A stretch of 64,000 nt of DNA from Nitrospinae bacterium bin107 (GTDB lineage: Bacteria; UBA8248): the NCBI GenBank assembly GCA_002238965.1, contig MPNJ01000002.1, forward strand, positions 67,001 to 131,000, in the 5' to 3' direction. The notes below the pieces were generated by a model. It saw only the letters and a list, made by a program, of their open reading frames with translations, was not told where the DNA came from and made no database searches. The first letter of the stretch is position 1. The number at the start of each line of letters is the position of its first letter. Positions 8,220 through 17,093 of the stretch are shown here, one piece after another. The position numbers and the translations under genes are program-made.

Positions 8220-8597
8220 CTACAGCGTAATGACGAGGTCGGGCGCGGCGGGGGCGAGTGCGGCGTAGAGTTGCGGGAAGCAGCCTGCGCCCACGCCGGC
8301 CACCAGGCCCTTCGCCTTGACGTCGCCCGACCCGCATTGTTCGAACGTGCCCTCGGCGAGGTTGCGCCGCACGGCGCACTGATCGCAGACCATGAGGAGG
8401 ATGTTCTGCTCCGCGGCGACCTTGGCCAGGCGCTCGCCCACCTCGTCGCCCTCGCGCAGGCAGAACAGGTTGTCGTCGAAGAAAAACATGCCGACGACGT
8501 TCACACCGTGGTTGCCGGCTTCGAGTTGCGGCAGGATCATGGTGCCCAGTTTGTAGGTGGCCGACATGTCGGTGGCGAAAACGTATGCGATGTTCAT
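8220..8597 (-). CDS. DsrE-family protein
   Basis: The 125-residue protein has the DsrE/DsrF-like alpha/beta fold: IAYVFATDMSATYKLGTMI start, VNVVGMFFFDDNLFCLREGD in the middle, then LLMVCDQCAVRRNL with two cysteines near residues 77-80, and GVGAGCFPQLYAAL. DsrE-like proteins bind or relay sulfur (persulfide) on conserved cysteines, and some act in selenium or sulfur metabolism. GAGGAGGAACC precedes the ATG at 8597. It is not next to other sulfur-relay genes, so its partner is unknown. Confidence 0.65.
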   Translation of the reverse strand: MNIAYVFATDMSATYKLGTMILPQLEAGNHGVNVVGMFFFDDNLFCLREGDEVGERLAKVAAEQNILLMVCDQCAVRRNLAEGTFEQCGSGDVKAKGLVAGVGAGCFPQLYAALAPAAPDLVITL

Positions 8598-8726
8598 TGT
8601 TCTGGTTCCTCCTCGGGTGTGCCTCTCGACTGGTTGAAAATGACCCTGCTACCTCTGTTCACATCAAGTAATGTGTATTTTTTCGCTTGGAAGCGGGGGT
8701 GAGCCTCTCATCCCGCGCGCACAGCG

Positions 8727-9557
8727 TCAACGCCACTTTCTCGTTTCGAGGATTTTCTCGAATTCGGGCATCTCCATCGCATTAGAGGGTTCGACGCGCT
8801 CGACATCCTCACCCTTCACGGTGAAGAAAAACAACTTCTTGTAGATGCAGCCGGCGGGGCAATCCCCCCACGCCTTGCGGACGACGAGATACCATACATC
8901 GCCCGTTTTCGATGCTTCGATGTCCGATCCGTCCCCCAGGTGCGCATCGGCTTCTGCGTATTCTACTCCCGCTATCTTCAGGTATGCGCTACGCGCCGCT
9001 TTGACGTTCAGATCCTCGCTCAGGCGCATGACGAGAACGCCCGTGTGTCGGTAGGGCCGTACGGCCTTCAACTTAAGTTTCACGTTCAAGGCGTCGAAGG
9101 CGGGATTTCCGGTGCGCAACTCGACGGGTCCGTTTTTACACTCAAGGAGACCGGCGACTGCTTTAAACAAATCAGGCTTCACGCCCAGGAGAAGCACTCC
9201 GGGCACATGGGCCGCACGAACGGTAATCTTTGCAATTTCGGGGTACGCGTATCTCACCCGCTTGAGCACTCCCTCAATCTCGCGGGCGAGTTCGCGCCGC
9301 CGCTTCTCATCAAGGAGCAAGTCCTTGCTTTCTCTCGCGAGTATCTGGTGGCCTAGAAAGACCGCCTCGGAAAACCTGGAAGGATTAAGGGAGTCCGCCC
9401 GCACGACCATCGGAGCCGGAGCTGCGCCCCAGGCTTGCGTGCTCAACAATACGCTCCAGGCCAAAGGCAACAACAGACAAATCGCTGCGAAACGAAGCCA
9501 CACCACCGGGAAGGGATTTCCGCAATGCGTTCTATGGTGAGACAAACCCCCTTTCAT
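8727..9557 (-). CDS. Exported protein of unknown function
   Basis: I do not recognise this 276-residue protein. It has an N-terminal segment of basic residues then a hydrophobic stretch (LRFAAICLLLPLAWSVLL) ending near AWGA, consistent with a signal peptide. The mature part is mixed alpha/beta with a KRRRELAREIEGVLKRVRYAYPEI helix, a repeated strand pattern, and cysteines at about 142 and in DCPAGC about 232. GGAGGTTCTATAAG precedes the ATG at 9557, fixing the start. The downstream half resembles no catalytic motif I know. It lies just after the TAXI transporter operon on the same strand. Confidence 0.55.
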   Translation of the reverse strand: MKGGLSHHRTHCGNPFPVVWLRFAAICLLLPLAWSVLLSTQAWGAAPAPMVVRADSLNPSRFSEAVFLGHQILARESKDLLLDEKRRRELAREIEGVLKRVRYAYPEIAKITVRAAHVPGVLLLGVKPDLFKAVAGLLECKNGPVELRTGNPAFDALNVKLKLKAVRPYRHTGVLVMRLSEDLNVKAARSAYLKIAGVEYAEADAHLGDGSDIEASKTGDVWYLVVRKAWGDCPAGCIYKKLFFFTVKGEDVERVEPSNAMEMPEFEKILETRKWR

Positions 9558-9602
9558 CTTATAGAACCTCCATAAAGGGCCTTGCTATCCCATAGTATCC
9601 TC

Positions 9603-11456
9603 TCATCCAGCAGCCCGCAGGCGGGGTCCAAGCCATATTCCCCAAGCCGCCAGCACGAGCAACCCCGTGAAAGCGGCCGCCCACGCGACCCCGCCAGTGG
9701 GGAACAGTATGACGGCCACGGCTACCACTCCATAAATCGCGCGCTCGGGGAGACGCAAAGGGCCTTTGAGATATCCGCTGAGCGCCACCGCCCAGGCGCC
9801 CGTCGCGCAGAACAGCGAAACGCACGCAAGGGCGACCCAGCCCAAATCGCCCTGCCCCAGCAGCCTCGGGTCGAACGCGAAGGCGAAGGGTATCAGGAAC
9901 GAAACGAGGCTCAGGCGAAAGGCGATGAGGCTCGTCTCCATTGAGCCCGCTCCTGAAATTCCCGCTGCGGTGAACGACGCCAGCGCCACCGGGGGCGTCA
10001 CCATCGAGAGCACGCAGTAGTACATGACGAAGAAATGGGCGGGAAGCTCGGCTATGCCTAAATCCTTGAGCGCAGGCGCGAACAGAATCGCTCCGATGAT
10101 GTAGGCGGCGACCGTCGGCAGGCCCATCCCCATGATGAGGCAGCCGATGATGATCAGGAACATGGCGAAAAACAGCTTTCCGCCCGATGCGCCGATGAGG
10201 CCGGAGGAGAACTTGAGCGCCAGGTTCGATTGTATGGCGACGGCGATGATGATCCCGATGGCGGCGATGGGCACGGCGATTTCCGCGGCCTGCCGCGCTC
10301 CGTTTCGCACCACCTCGGCCCATCCTGCGAGGTTCAGCCAGCTCCTGCGGCGAAAGTATGCGACCACGGCGCACGAAGCCGTACCGATGACGGCGGCGTA
10401 GGTGGCCGAAAAGCCCGCGACCAGCATGGCGATCAGCGCAAGCGGCGGAAGAAGAAGATAGAGCCTTCCCGCGATGGGTTCCTCGGGTGTCAGTTCGCTC
10501 GCTCCGAGCGCGAGCGCGCCCTCGGCCCGTGCGCGCAGGTCGATGAAGATGAAGATGGCGGCGTAGAACGCGAGTGCCGGGATGAGTCCCGCCACTGCGA
10601 TACGCGCGTAGGATATCTGCAGCAACTCCGCCATCACGAACGCGGCGATGCCCATGATGGGCGGCATGAGCTGGCCGCCTGTGGAAGCGATGGCCTCCAC
10701 CGCGCCCGCGTGCGCCGGCCCGTAGCCGGTCTTTCGCATCAGCGGGATGGTGAAGACGCCCGTCGTCGCCACGTTCGCCACCGCGCTGCCGCTGATCGAA
10801 CCCATCAGGCTCGAACTCACGACGGCGGCCTTCGCAGCGCCTCCGGCGAAGCGTCCCGCCACCTTGAGCGAGAGGTCGATGAACAACTGCCCGCCGCCTA
10901 TCCCTGAGTAAACCGCACCGAAGAAAACGAAGTAGAAGACGAACTGAAGAGATGTCGCCGTCGTGATCCCCAGCACGCCGTTGGTCGTCATGGTCATGAT
11001 CTCGACCACTTCGTCAATCGTGAAACCCCGGAAGCCGAGTGCGCCGGGCAGCATCTTGCCGACGAACGCATAGGTGAAAAATACGAGCAGAACGCCCAGA
11101 AGCGGCCAGCCCACCGTGCGGCGCACCCCCTCGAACAACAACACCATGATCGCCGCGAAGGCCGCCACGTCCACGGCGAGGACCGGGTCGATGGTCTCCA
11201 TGCGTTCGGTGAGGCGGGTCGATGAGAGGGCGTAATAGACGAAAACAGCCGCCGTGCCGACGAGCAGCAGACCGTCCATCAGGCGATTGCGCCATGCCTG
11301 AGCGCCTGTTTTTTTCAGCGGATTAAAGAGCAGGACGAGCGCCAGCGCCAGAAGCAGGTGGATGGGCCGCTCGACCAGCGGAGCCTGCGGGTAGAAAACG
11401 ATCCACATCTGGAACGCCAGCCAGACGCCGTCGATACCAAGCTTTTCCATGCGCAT
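9603..11456 (-). CDS. TRAP transporter fused permease (DctQM fusion, TAXI type), system 1
   Basis: The 617-residue, highly hydrophobic protein contains both TRAP membrane parts in one chain: a small N-terminal four-helix DctQ-like region, then a DctM-like domain with GIGGGQLFIDLSLKVAGRFAGG near 185, SLMGSISGSAVANVATTG and STGGQLMPPIMG (about 260), and a second half with MGMGLPTVAAYIIGA. Such permeases import carboxylates with sodium together with a TAXI binding protein. The cognate binding-protein gene lies upstream at 11531-12544 with an intervening hairpin. The start at 11456 has only a weak ribosome-binding site, which fits coupling to the upstream gene. Confidence 0.92.
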   Translation of the reverse strand: MRMEKLGIDGVWLAFQMWIVFYPQAPLVERPIHLLLALALVLLFNPLKKTGAQAWRNRLMDGLLLVGTAAVFVYYALSSTRLTERMETIDPVLAVDVAAFAAIMVLLFEGVRRTVGWPLLGVLLVFFTYAFVGKMLPGALGFRGFTIDEVVEIMTMTTNGVLGITTATSLQFVFYFVFFGAVYSGIGGGQLFIDLSLKVAGRFAGGAAKAAVVSSSLMGSISGSAVANVATTGVFTIPLMRKTGYGPAHAGAVEAIASTGGQLMPPIMGIAAFVMAELLQISYARIAVAGLIPALAFYAAIFIFIDLRARAEGALALGASELTPEEPIAGRLYLLLPPLALIAMLVAGFSATYAAVIGTASCAVVAYFRRRSWLNLAGWAEVVRNGARQAAEIAVPIAAIGIIIAVAIQSNLALKFSSGLIGASGGKLFFAMFLIIIGCLIMGMGLPTVAAYIIGAILFAPALKDLGIAELPAHFFVMYYCVLSMVTPPVALASFTAAGISGAGSMETSLIAFRLSLVSFLIPFAFAFDPRLLGQGDLGWVALACVSLFCATGAWAVALSGYLKGPLRLPERAIYGVVAVAVILFPTGGVAWAAAFTGLLVLAAWGIWLGPRLRAAG

Positions 11457-11483
11457 GGTTCATGAAACCCCGATGCGAGGAAA

Positions 11484-11519
11484 CGGGGCGGAGGACGAAC
11501 CTCGTCGTCCCCCGCCCCG
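11484..11519 (-). promoter_or_regulatory. Intercistronic hairpin between TAXI binding protein and permease
   Basis: CGGGGCGG at 11484-11491 pairs with CCGCCCCG at 11512-11519, and GGACGA at 11493-11498 pairs with TCGTCC at 11505-11510. On the minus strand, the transcribed one, it follows the binding-protein stop and is followed by TTTCC rather than a long U-run. This is the position where binding-protein operons often carry a hairpin that stabilises the upstream message or partially terminates, raising binding protein over permease. Confidence 0.6.
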
Positions 11520-11530
11520 CCGTGGTCGGT

Positions 11531-12544
11531 CTACAGCCAGCCTTTTTCCTTGAAATACTTCGCGGCACCCGGATGGAGCGGCACCCCGACGCTCGCCGTT
11601 TTACCGCCGTTTTTGGGTTTGAAGAATCTCCAGGCCGCGTGGGCTTTGCCCATGGCCTTCTTGTTCTCGGCCAGCGTTTTCGTGATGGTGTAGGCGAGTG
11701 AATCCGACATGTCCTTGTGCGCGATAAGCACCGTTCCGAGGTCGACCGCCATCACCTTGCCCTTGATGCCCTTGAACCACTTGCCCGGCACGGCCGCCGT
11801 CCGCAGGCCATTGGCGGCGAGGGCCTTGAGCGCCTTTTGGGGGAAACTCAGGAAGCGCATCGCGATGGTGGTCGTGACTTCCGTCACCGTCGGGTGCCTC
11901 GGGATGGCGACCTCGAAGTAGAGGTCCGCCCTGCCGTCCTTGATGATCGCCGGAATCTGGTTCGCGGCCACCTGAATGATCTTGCCGCCCCGCGCCTTCA
12001 TGTCCTTGCGGCTGGTTCCCAGCGCGGCCATGAGCATGTCGGCGACAACGGGGACGGTGCTGCCCGCAGGCTTCATGACGATGCGCGCGGGCGGCTTGGA
12101 GAGCATCGCTTTTTCGAGCGTGTCGTTGCCCGTCCGCTTGATGTAGCTCTCCGTCACCATGGCTGTGACGCGCACTTTGTTCAGCCCGCCGATGAGAGCG
12201 CGGATGTTGTTGTGCTTTTGCTTGTAGACGCCCTTCAAGCCGTTGTAGGCCCAAAGTGCGGAGGCGACGTTCGAAAGCGCGATGGTCGCCTTTTTCTTGT
12301 CCACGGCGGCGGGATTGCTCACGCCTCCGCCGCGCGCGATCACTTCGGGGTTGCTGCCCTTCGGCAGGCTGGGCTTGAGCAGTTGCGCCAGCGTGGCGCC
12401 GAAGACGTACCAGGCCGAACCGGGCCGCATCGCGCCGATACTGAAAGAATCGGCGGCGTATGCCGCAGGGCCCGCGCCCGTTATCAGGGCAGCCAGCAAA
12501 AGGCCGAGCGTCAACCCCTTGAAGCGCATTCTTTTTCTGAGCAT
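11531..12544 (-). CDS. TAXI-family TRAP transporter substrate-binding protein, system 1
   Basis: The 337-residue protein has a signal peptide (LTLGLLLAALITGAGPAAYA) and the TAXI family opening SFSIGAMRPGSAWYVFGATLAQLL. Later segments (ARIVMKPAGSTVPVVADML; VEVAIPRHPTVTEV-like region; SDSLAYTITKTLAENKKAM) are typical of this family, which binds acidic substrates in the periplasm. It precedes its fused permease by 74 bp on the same strand and follows the DapA-family gene by 42 bp. GGGAGGAAACCC lies 5' of the ATG at 12544. Confidence 0.88.
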   Translation of the reverse strand: MLRKRMRFKGLTLGLLLAALITGAGPAAYAADSFSIGAMRPGSAWYVFGATLAQLLKPSLPKGSNPEVIARGGGVSNPAAVDKKKATIALSNVASALWAYNGLKGVYKQKHNNIRALIGGLNKVRVTAMVTESYIKRTGNDTLEKAMLSKPPARIVMKPAGSTVPVVADMLMAALGTSRKDMKARGGKIIQVAANQIPAIIKDGRADLYFEVAIPRHPTVTEVTTTIAMRFLSFPQKALKALAANGLRTAAVPGKWFKGIKGKVMAVDLGTVLIAHKDMSDSLAYTITKTLAENKKAMGKAHAAWRFFKPKNGGKTASVGVPLHPGAAKYFKEKGWL

Positions 12545-12586
12545 GGGTTTCCTCCCCTCGTTGGTTTATCCTTGAGAGACGAACGA

Positions 12587-13540
12587 TTATCCGGTAGTCG
12601 CGGTTTCGAGTTTCAGCAGGCCCGATTGCTCCACGGCGCTTTTGATCGCCTCGAACGTGCGTCCCTTGGCGACCTCGCTCGGCGGACGCACGACGGGCGA
12701 TTTGAAGCGTCCGGCGAGCACCATCGCCGTTTTCATGCGCGCGTGCGCCTCCCCTGAGGGCTCGCCGCTCGAATATACGACTTCCTTGAGCGGTAGAATC
12801 TGCGCCTGTATCTCCTGCGCGCGGTGCAGGTCGCCCGCCTTGACGGCCTCATAGAGCGCTACGATGAGGTCGGGAATGAACGAGGCGAACCCGACGAGCG
12901 CGCCGTCCACGCCCTGCACCATCGAGGCGAGGAGATATTCGTCGTGACAGGTGAGGATCGTCGTATCGGGCGCGTTCTCGCGGATGGAGGCGATGTCGCG
13001 CGCGTATTGGGACATCTCGCGCGTGCCGACCTTGAAGCAGGTCACCCAGGGAATCCTCCCGAGTTCGCCCAGAAGCTCGGAACTGTAGCTCGCCTTCGTC
13101 CACGCGGGATACACGTGCACCACCAGGTTCAGGTCGGACGCCTCGCCGACTGCCGTGAAGTAGTCGATGACGTGCTGCGGTCGATGTCCGAAACGCAGCC
13201 AGTGGTGAAACGGCATCACGAGCAGCCCGTCGGCCCCTGCTTCCCGGGCCATCTCGGCTTGTTCGATACCGTCGCGGATGCCCTCGCATGCGAGCCCCGA
13301 AATTACCGGCACGCTTCCGCCTACGGCGTCAGCGACGATCCGCGTCACCTCGGCGCGTTCTCGTGCGGTAAATGAGAATACCTCGCCCGTGTGGCCGTTG
13401 GTGACGAGCCCGTTCACACCCTCGAATCCGGCCAGCCATCCGGAAAAACGGCGAAGCTCGGCCTCATCGATATCCATGTTGTCCAGCATGGGGACCTGCA
13501 TCGCTGGCAGGATCCCCGAATAGCTTCTGCGTTCCACCAT
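12587..13540 (-). CDS. Dihydrodipicolinate synthase/N-acetylneuraminate lyase family protein
   Basis: I choose the ATG at 13540 (MVERRSYSGILPAMQVPM) because AAGGAGAGCACGAC precedes it; a longer frame upstream adds only a basic tail. The roughly 317-residue protein is a TIM-barrel class I aldolase: NGHTGEVFSFTARERAEV near 48, ADGLLVMPFHHW near 103, VVHVYPAW (tyrosine of the catalytic triad) near 138 and the Schiff-base lysine in WVTCFKVGT near 167. The family condenses or cleaves pyruvate with an aldehyde. Its place between two TAXI transporters suggests catabolism of an imported keto or sugar acid, not lysine synthesis. Confidence 0.85.
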   Translation of the reverse strand: MVERRSYSGILPAMQVPMLDNMDIDEAELRRFSGWLAGFEGVNGLVTNGHTGEVFSFTARERAEVTRIVADAVGGSVPVISGLACEGIRDGIEQAEMAREAGADGLLVMPFHHWLRFGHRPQHVIDYFTAVGEASDLNLVVHVYPAWTKASYSSELLGELGRIPWVTCFKVGTREMSQYARDIASIRENAPDTTILTCHDEYLLASMVQGVDGALVGFASFIPDLIVALYEAVKAGDLHRAQEIQAQILPLKEVVYSSGEPSGEAHARMKTAMVLAGRFKSPVVRPPSEVAKGRTFEAIKSAVEQSGLLKLETATTG

Positions 13541-13717
13541 GTCGTGCTCTCCTTCTTGACGTTTCCGCCACCGGGTTCTGCGGCGAAACAAACGGATTTT
13601 TCAGCGCCGGGGCGCTCATCTGTCGAACAAAAGATAGTCGGTTATTTTAGCCGAGCGGATATGAAATGCAATCGGGAGGCCCGAACCTAATTTCATCCAC
13701 AGCAAGGAGTTTCCGAC

Positions 13718-15592
13718 TCAAGTCTCTCGACCGGCCATTTTCTGGGAAACAAGTACGCCCGCCAGACCCAGGAACCCCAGTGCGCGCAGGAGCAGCGAAG
13801 GCGTGAAGAGGAGCACGGCGGACACTCCCAGCAGCACGCGCAGCATCGGCGAGACGGGCGCCAGAATAAATCCCTGCAAGCAGCCTACCATGGCGAGGAA
13901 ACCGAGTGTGACGCTGATAGCCGTCAGCAGCATGGGACCGAAGTTGCCCACGTCCAGGATGTTCGTGTAGGCGAAAAGAAATGGCGTGATGAGGAGCGCG
14001 AGTGACATGCGCAGCGCCGCGTACGCCGTCTGGTTCACGTCCGATTGCGCGATGCCCGATGCCGCGAATGCGGCCAGCGCGACCGGCGGGGTGACGCCCG
14101 AGGTGAGGATGAACCAGAAGACGATCAGGTGAGAGGCCAGAAGCGGGACGCCGAGTTGCTGGAGAGCGGGTACGGCAATGACGGAGACCACGACATAGGC
14201 GGCCACCACCGTCATGCCCATCCCCAGGATATAGCAGACGACGCCCACGAGCGTGAGGGTGAGGAACAGGTAACCGCCGGTGGCGTTGATGATGAAATCG
14301 CTGAACTTGATCCCCAGCCCGGTCAGCATGATGGCGCCGATCATCAGGCCCACCACACCCGCCGTGGCGCCCACGACAAGCGAATTCCGCGCTCCCAGCA
14401 CGAGAGCGTCCAGAAGACGCCGGGGCGTCAGGCGCGTGTTCCGGCGCAGGAAACTCACCACGACGATGGAATAGATGGCCACCACGGCCGCGAGGTTGGG
14501 AGAATGCCCTTGTAAGAGCACGAAAACCATCAGGAAGGCCGGCAGGAGAAGGTGGCCCCCGCTCTTGAGGACGGCCTTCAAGGCCGGAACCTCTTCGGCC
14601 GGAACCAGGCTGATGCCCTCCTTGGCCGCCTCGATATGAACGAAGAAGAGGACGGACAGGAAATAGACCAAGGCGGGGACTGTGGCGACCGCGATGACGC
14701 TCACATATGGAATCTCCGTGATGGCGGCGATGATGAACGCGGCCGCTCCCATGATCGGCGGCATGAACTGGCCTCCCGTGGAGGCCGCCGCCTCCACCGC
14801 GCCTGCGATGTGGGGCCGGTAGCCCGTACGCTTCATCAGGGGGATTGTGAACGACCCCGTGGCCACCACGTTGGCGACCCCGCTGCCCATCATGGAGCCA
14901 ACGAATCCGCTGGAGATGACGGCCACCTTGGCCGGGCCGCCGCGACTCCGGCCGGCCAAAGCGTTGGCGAACTGAACCAGGAATTCTCCGCCGCCGGCTT
15001 CTTCCAGGAAAGCGGCGAAGGCGATAAATAAAAAGACGTACGACGCATAGGCGTTGATGACGACGCCGAACACCGCCACCTCCGAAGCCATGAACTCCAG
15101 GATGCGCTGAAGCGTGAAACCCTTATGGGCGAAGACGGTGTCAGGAAGCCAGGGGCCCACGTAGGCGTAGATGATGAAGATAAGCGCCAGGATCGGCAAC
15201 ACGTTCCCCAGCACCCTTCTGCCCATCTCCAGGGAAACGACGATCAGCATGCCGCCGATGACCATGTCCATCGCCGTGGGCTCGCCCATGCGCTCCGCGC
15301 GGTAGGGCGTGTCCCAGATCCAGTAGGCGGCTGCGAAGACCGTGAGCGCTATCAGGAACCAATCGACGGCGCTGGGACGGAACTGCGGAGAAGAGCCGCC
15401 CGCCGGATAGAGGAGGAAGAGGAGGATGCCGGTGAAGATCAGATAGAACCCCCGGTGGCTGTGCGTCGAGAAAATCCCGAAACTTCCCGTGTAGATGTAG
15501 AAAAGGGAGAACACGACGGCGACGGCCATCATCACGTAACGCACCGACCCTTCGAGTCGCCTCGTCTGGGGCAGCCCCGGTTGGCGAGCCAT
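13718..15592 (-). CDS. TRAP transporter fused permease (TAXI type), system 2
   Basis: A second 624-residue fused DctQM permease. After an N-terminal helical region it shows FLEEAGGGEFLVQFANALAG near 195, GFVGSMMGSGVANVVATG, STGGQFMPPIMGAAAF near 275 and GMGMTVVAAYVVVSVIAVP in the second half. It is clearly homologous to, but diverged from, system 1. GAGGAGTGATTTC precedes the ATG at 15592. The binding-protein gene ends 87 bp upstream across a 10-bp stem hairpin, and a DapA-family gene follows 177 bp downstream on the same strand. Confidence 0.92.
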   Translation of the reverse strand: MARQPGLPQTRRLEGSVRYVMMAVAVVFSLFYIYTGSFGIFSTHSHRGFYLIFTGILLFLLYPAGGSSPQFRPSAVDWFLIALTVFAAAYWIWDTPYRAERMGEPTAMDMVIGGMLIVVSLEMGRRVLGNVLPILALIFIIYAYVGPWLPDTVFAHKGFTLQRILEFMASEVAVFGVVINAYASYVFLFIAFAAFLEEAGGGEFLVQFANALAGRSRGGPAKVAVISSGFVGSMMGSGVANVVATGSFTIPLMKRTGYRPHIAGAVEAAASTGGQFMPPIMGAAAFIIAAITEIPYVSVIAVATVPALVYFLSVLFFVHIEAAKEGISLVPAEEVPALKAVLKSGGHLLLPAFLMVFVLLQGHSPNLAAVVAIYSIVVVSFLRRNTRLTPRRLLDALVLGARNSLVVGATAGVVGLMIGAIMLTGLGIKFSDFIINATGGYLFLTLTLVGVVCYILGMGMTVVAAYVVVSVIAVPALQQLGVPLLASHLIVFWFILTSGVTPPVALAAFAASGIAQSDVNQTAYAALRMSLALLITPFLFAYTNILDVGNFGPMLLTAISVTLGFLAMVGCLQGFILAPVSPMLRVLLGVSAVLLFTPSLLLRALGFLGLAGVLVSQKMAGRET

Positions 15593-15616
15593 GAAATCAC
15601 TCCTCGGCGATGGGGA

Positions 15617-15659
15617 GTCCGGGTCCCGCGGTCAATGGAAGTGGCCACAGGACCCGGAC
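15617..15659 (-). promoter_or_regulatory. Intercistronic hairpin between TAXI binding protein and permease, system 2
   Basis: GTCCGGGTCC at 15617-15626 is perfectly inverted as GGACCCGGAC at 15650-15659, a 10-bp GC-rich stem with a 23-nt loop. It lies between the binding-protein stop and the permease ribosome-binding site, the same place as the hairpin in system 1 although the sequences differ. No U-run follows, so attenuation or 3'-end protection of the binding-protein message is more likely than full termination. Confidence 0.6.
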
Positions 15660-15679
15660 CAAGTTCCCGGCTTTGCGAA

Positions 15680-16684
15680 TTACTTCTTCATTCCCTTTTC
15701 ACGCCAGTATCTGGCCGCGCCCGGGTGCATGGGCAGACCGGACTTCTTCGCCTCCTCCACTCCGGCGGCTATCCCGCGCATCAGCCTGTGGATCTTGGGC
15801 AGCACCTTCTTGACCTTGGGGGTGAAGACCGTCTTGACGATGTCGTAGGCGATCTTCTCCGGAACGCGCTTGTTGGCCACCCAGAAGACCGTGTTCCAAA
15901 TCGTGGGGTAAGGCTCCTTGATGGTCTTGAACACTTTCGTGGGGTCGTAGGTGCCGGGCCAGAATCCCGCATACGTCTTGATGAACAACTTGCGTTGCGC
16001 CTCGCTCATCCGCACGAGGCGGAGGGGCCGCTGCGCGTCCAGCGAGAGGGTCCAGGCCGAATGCAATCCGTTCTGGGCCGCAGCGTCGAGGCGGCCGTCG
16101 ATCATGGCGGTGGTCTCATCGGCGTAGGTCAGATACTTGACCGCCTTTATCTTTTTCATCAGGCCGAAGGCTTCCAGCGCCATCTTGAAGTTCTTAATGC
16201 TTCCGCTGCCCGCCGGTCCGCCGGCGATGGTCTTGCCTGCCAAATCGTCGAACGTCTTGATGCCCGAGCTCTTGAGCGCGAGCACCCCGAAGGGGCTGTC
16301 GTAGAATTTCATGAGCACGCGGATGTCCTTGGCCGGCTTTTTGCCCTTGAAGGACCTGACGCCGAGATACGCCTCCGCCATGGTCGGTGCGTGAACGATG
16401 GCCATGTCCAGGTCCCCCGTGGCCATGCGGCGCACGTTCTCCACGTCGCCCTGGGTGGATTCCGCCACCACGTTTAAGGATTTGATCTCCCGGGTCAGGA
16501 TGGGCGACAGGCCGCCCGCCATGTAGAACCACCCGCCGCCGGGTCGGCTGCCCGCGAAGTTGAGGTACACCTTGGCGGCTTCTACGGGCGCGGAACTCAA
16601 TAGGACGCCAGCCAGGGACATGGTCACCAGGCCTGTCAGGGCGACTCCACGGATGTGGAGGAAACGCCAGAGTCTGTTACGCAT
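15680..16684 (-). CDS. TAXI-family TRAP transporter substrate-binding protein, system 2
   Basis: The start at ATG 16684 is fixed by the strong AAAAGGAGGTACGGATC just upstream and by the signal peptide it gives (ALTGLVTMSLAGVLLSSAPVEA). The 334-residue protein continues KVYLNFAGSRPGGGWFYMAGGL, the TAXI ligand-pocket opening, and has VVAESTQGDVENVRRMATGD near 75 and IAGGPAGSGSIKNFKMALEAF near 150. It should capture an anionic substrate for the fused permease that follows. It is the first gene of the five-gene minus-strand cluster, so the promoter is expected in the gap 5' of it. Confidence 0.88.
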   Translation of the reverse strand: MRNRLWRFLHIRGVALTGLVTMSLAGVLLSSAPVEAAKVYLNFAGSRPGGGWFYMAGGLSPILTREIKSLNVVAESTQGDVENVRRMATGDLDMAIVHAPTMAEAYLGVRSFKGKKPAKDIRVLMKFYDSPFGVLALKSSGIKTFDDLAGKTIAGGPAGSGSIKNFKMALEAFGLMKKIKAVKYLTYADETTAMIDGRLDAAAQNGLHSAWTLSLDAQRPLRLVRMSEAQRKLFIKTYAGFWPGTYDPTKVFKTIKEPYPTIWNTVFWVANKRVPEKIAYDIVKTVFTPKVKKVLPKIHRLMRGIAAGVEEAKKSGLPMHPGAARYWREKGMKK

Positions 16685-17093
16685 GATCCGTACCTCCTTT
16701 TGGGGATGGAAAGAACGACCGGCGGGCGGATTGAGCCGCCATTCAACCGGACGAAACGCTACGAAGTGGTATAGGGGGAAGTGAAGACGGTGAATTACAG
16801 ATGAAAACCACGCGCATTTCGTGCCCATCAATAACCCTTCACAACGAGGAAAGAAGATGGACCAACTAATGCGATGTAAGTATGAGCAACATAATAAGGT
16901 AAGGAGGTTTCCCGCGCAAGCAGGCGCCTTTCCCCCATCCACCCGCACTCGACCGCCCATGCTTCGGGCGAGCTGCCGGCTCAACTTCCCGGCTTTTCAT
17001 GCAAATACACAGGTGCTAGGCTTCCAGAACTCGACGAGCAATCAGCAAGGACCCTAGGGAGCAACCAACTCCTGGAGCGAAAGGAGGGTCGGC
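16685..17093. other. Divergent promoter region
   Basis: This 409-bp gap lies between the divergently transcribed TAXI cluster and the 3-hydroxyacyl-CoA dehydrogenase gene. It is less GC-rich in its middle part (around 16800-16900) and should contain both promoters. Good ribosome-binding sites sit at both ends (AAAAGGAGGT on the minus strand, AAGGAGGGTC on the plus strand). No gene, repeat or strong terminator is seen. Confidence 0.5.
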
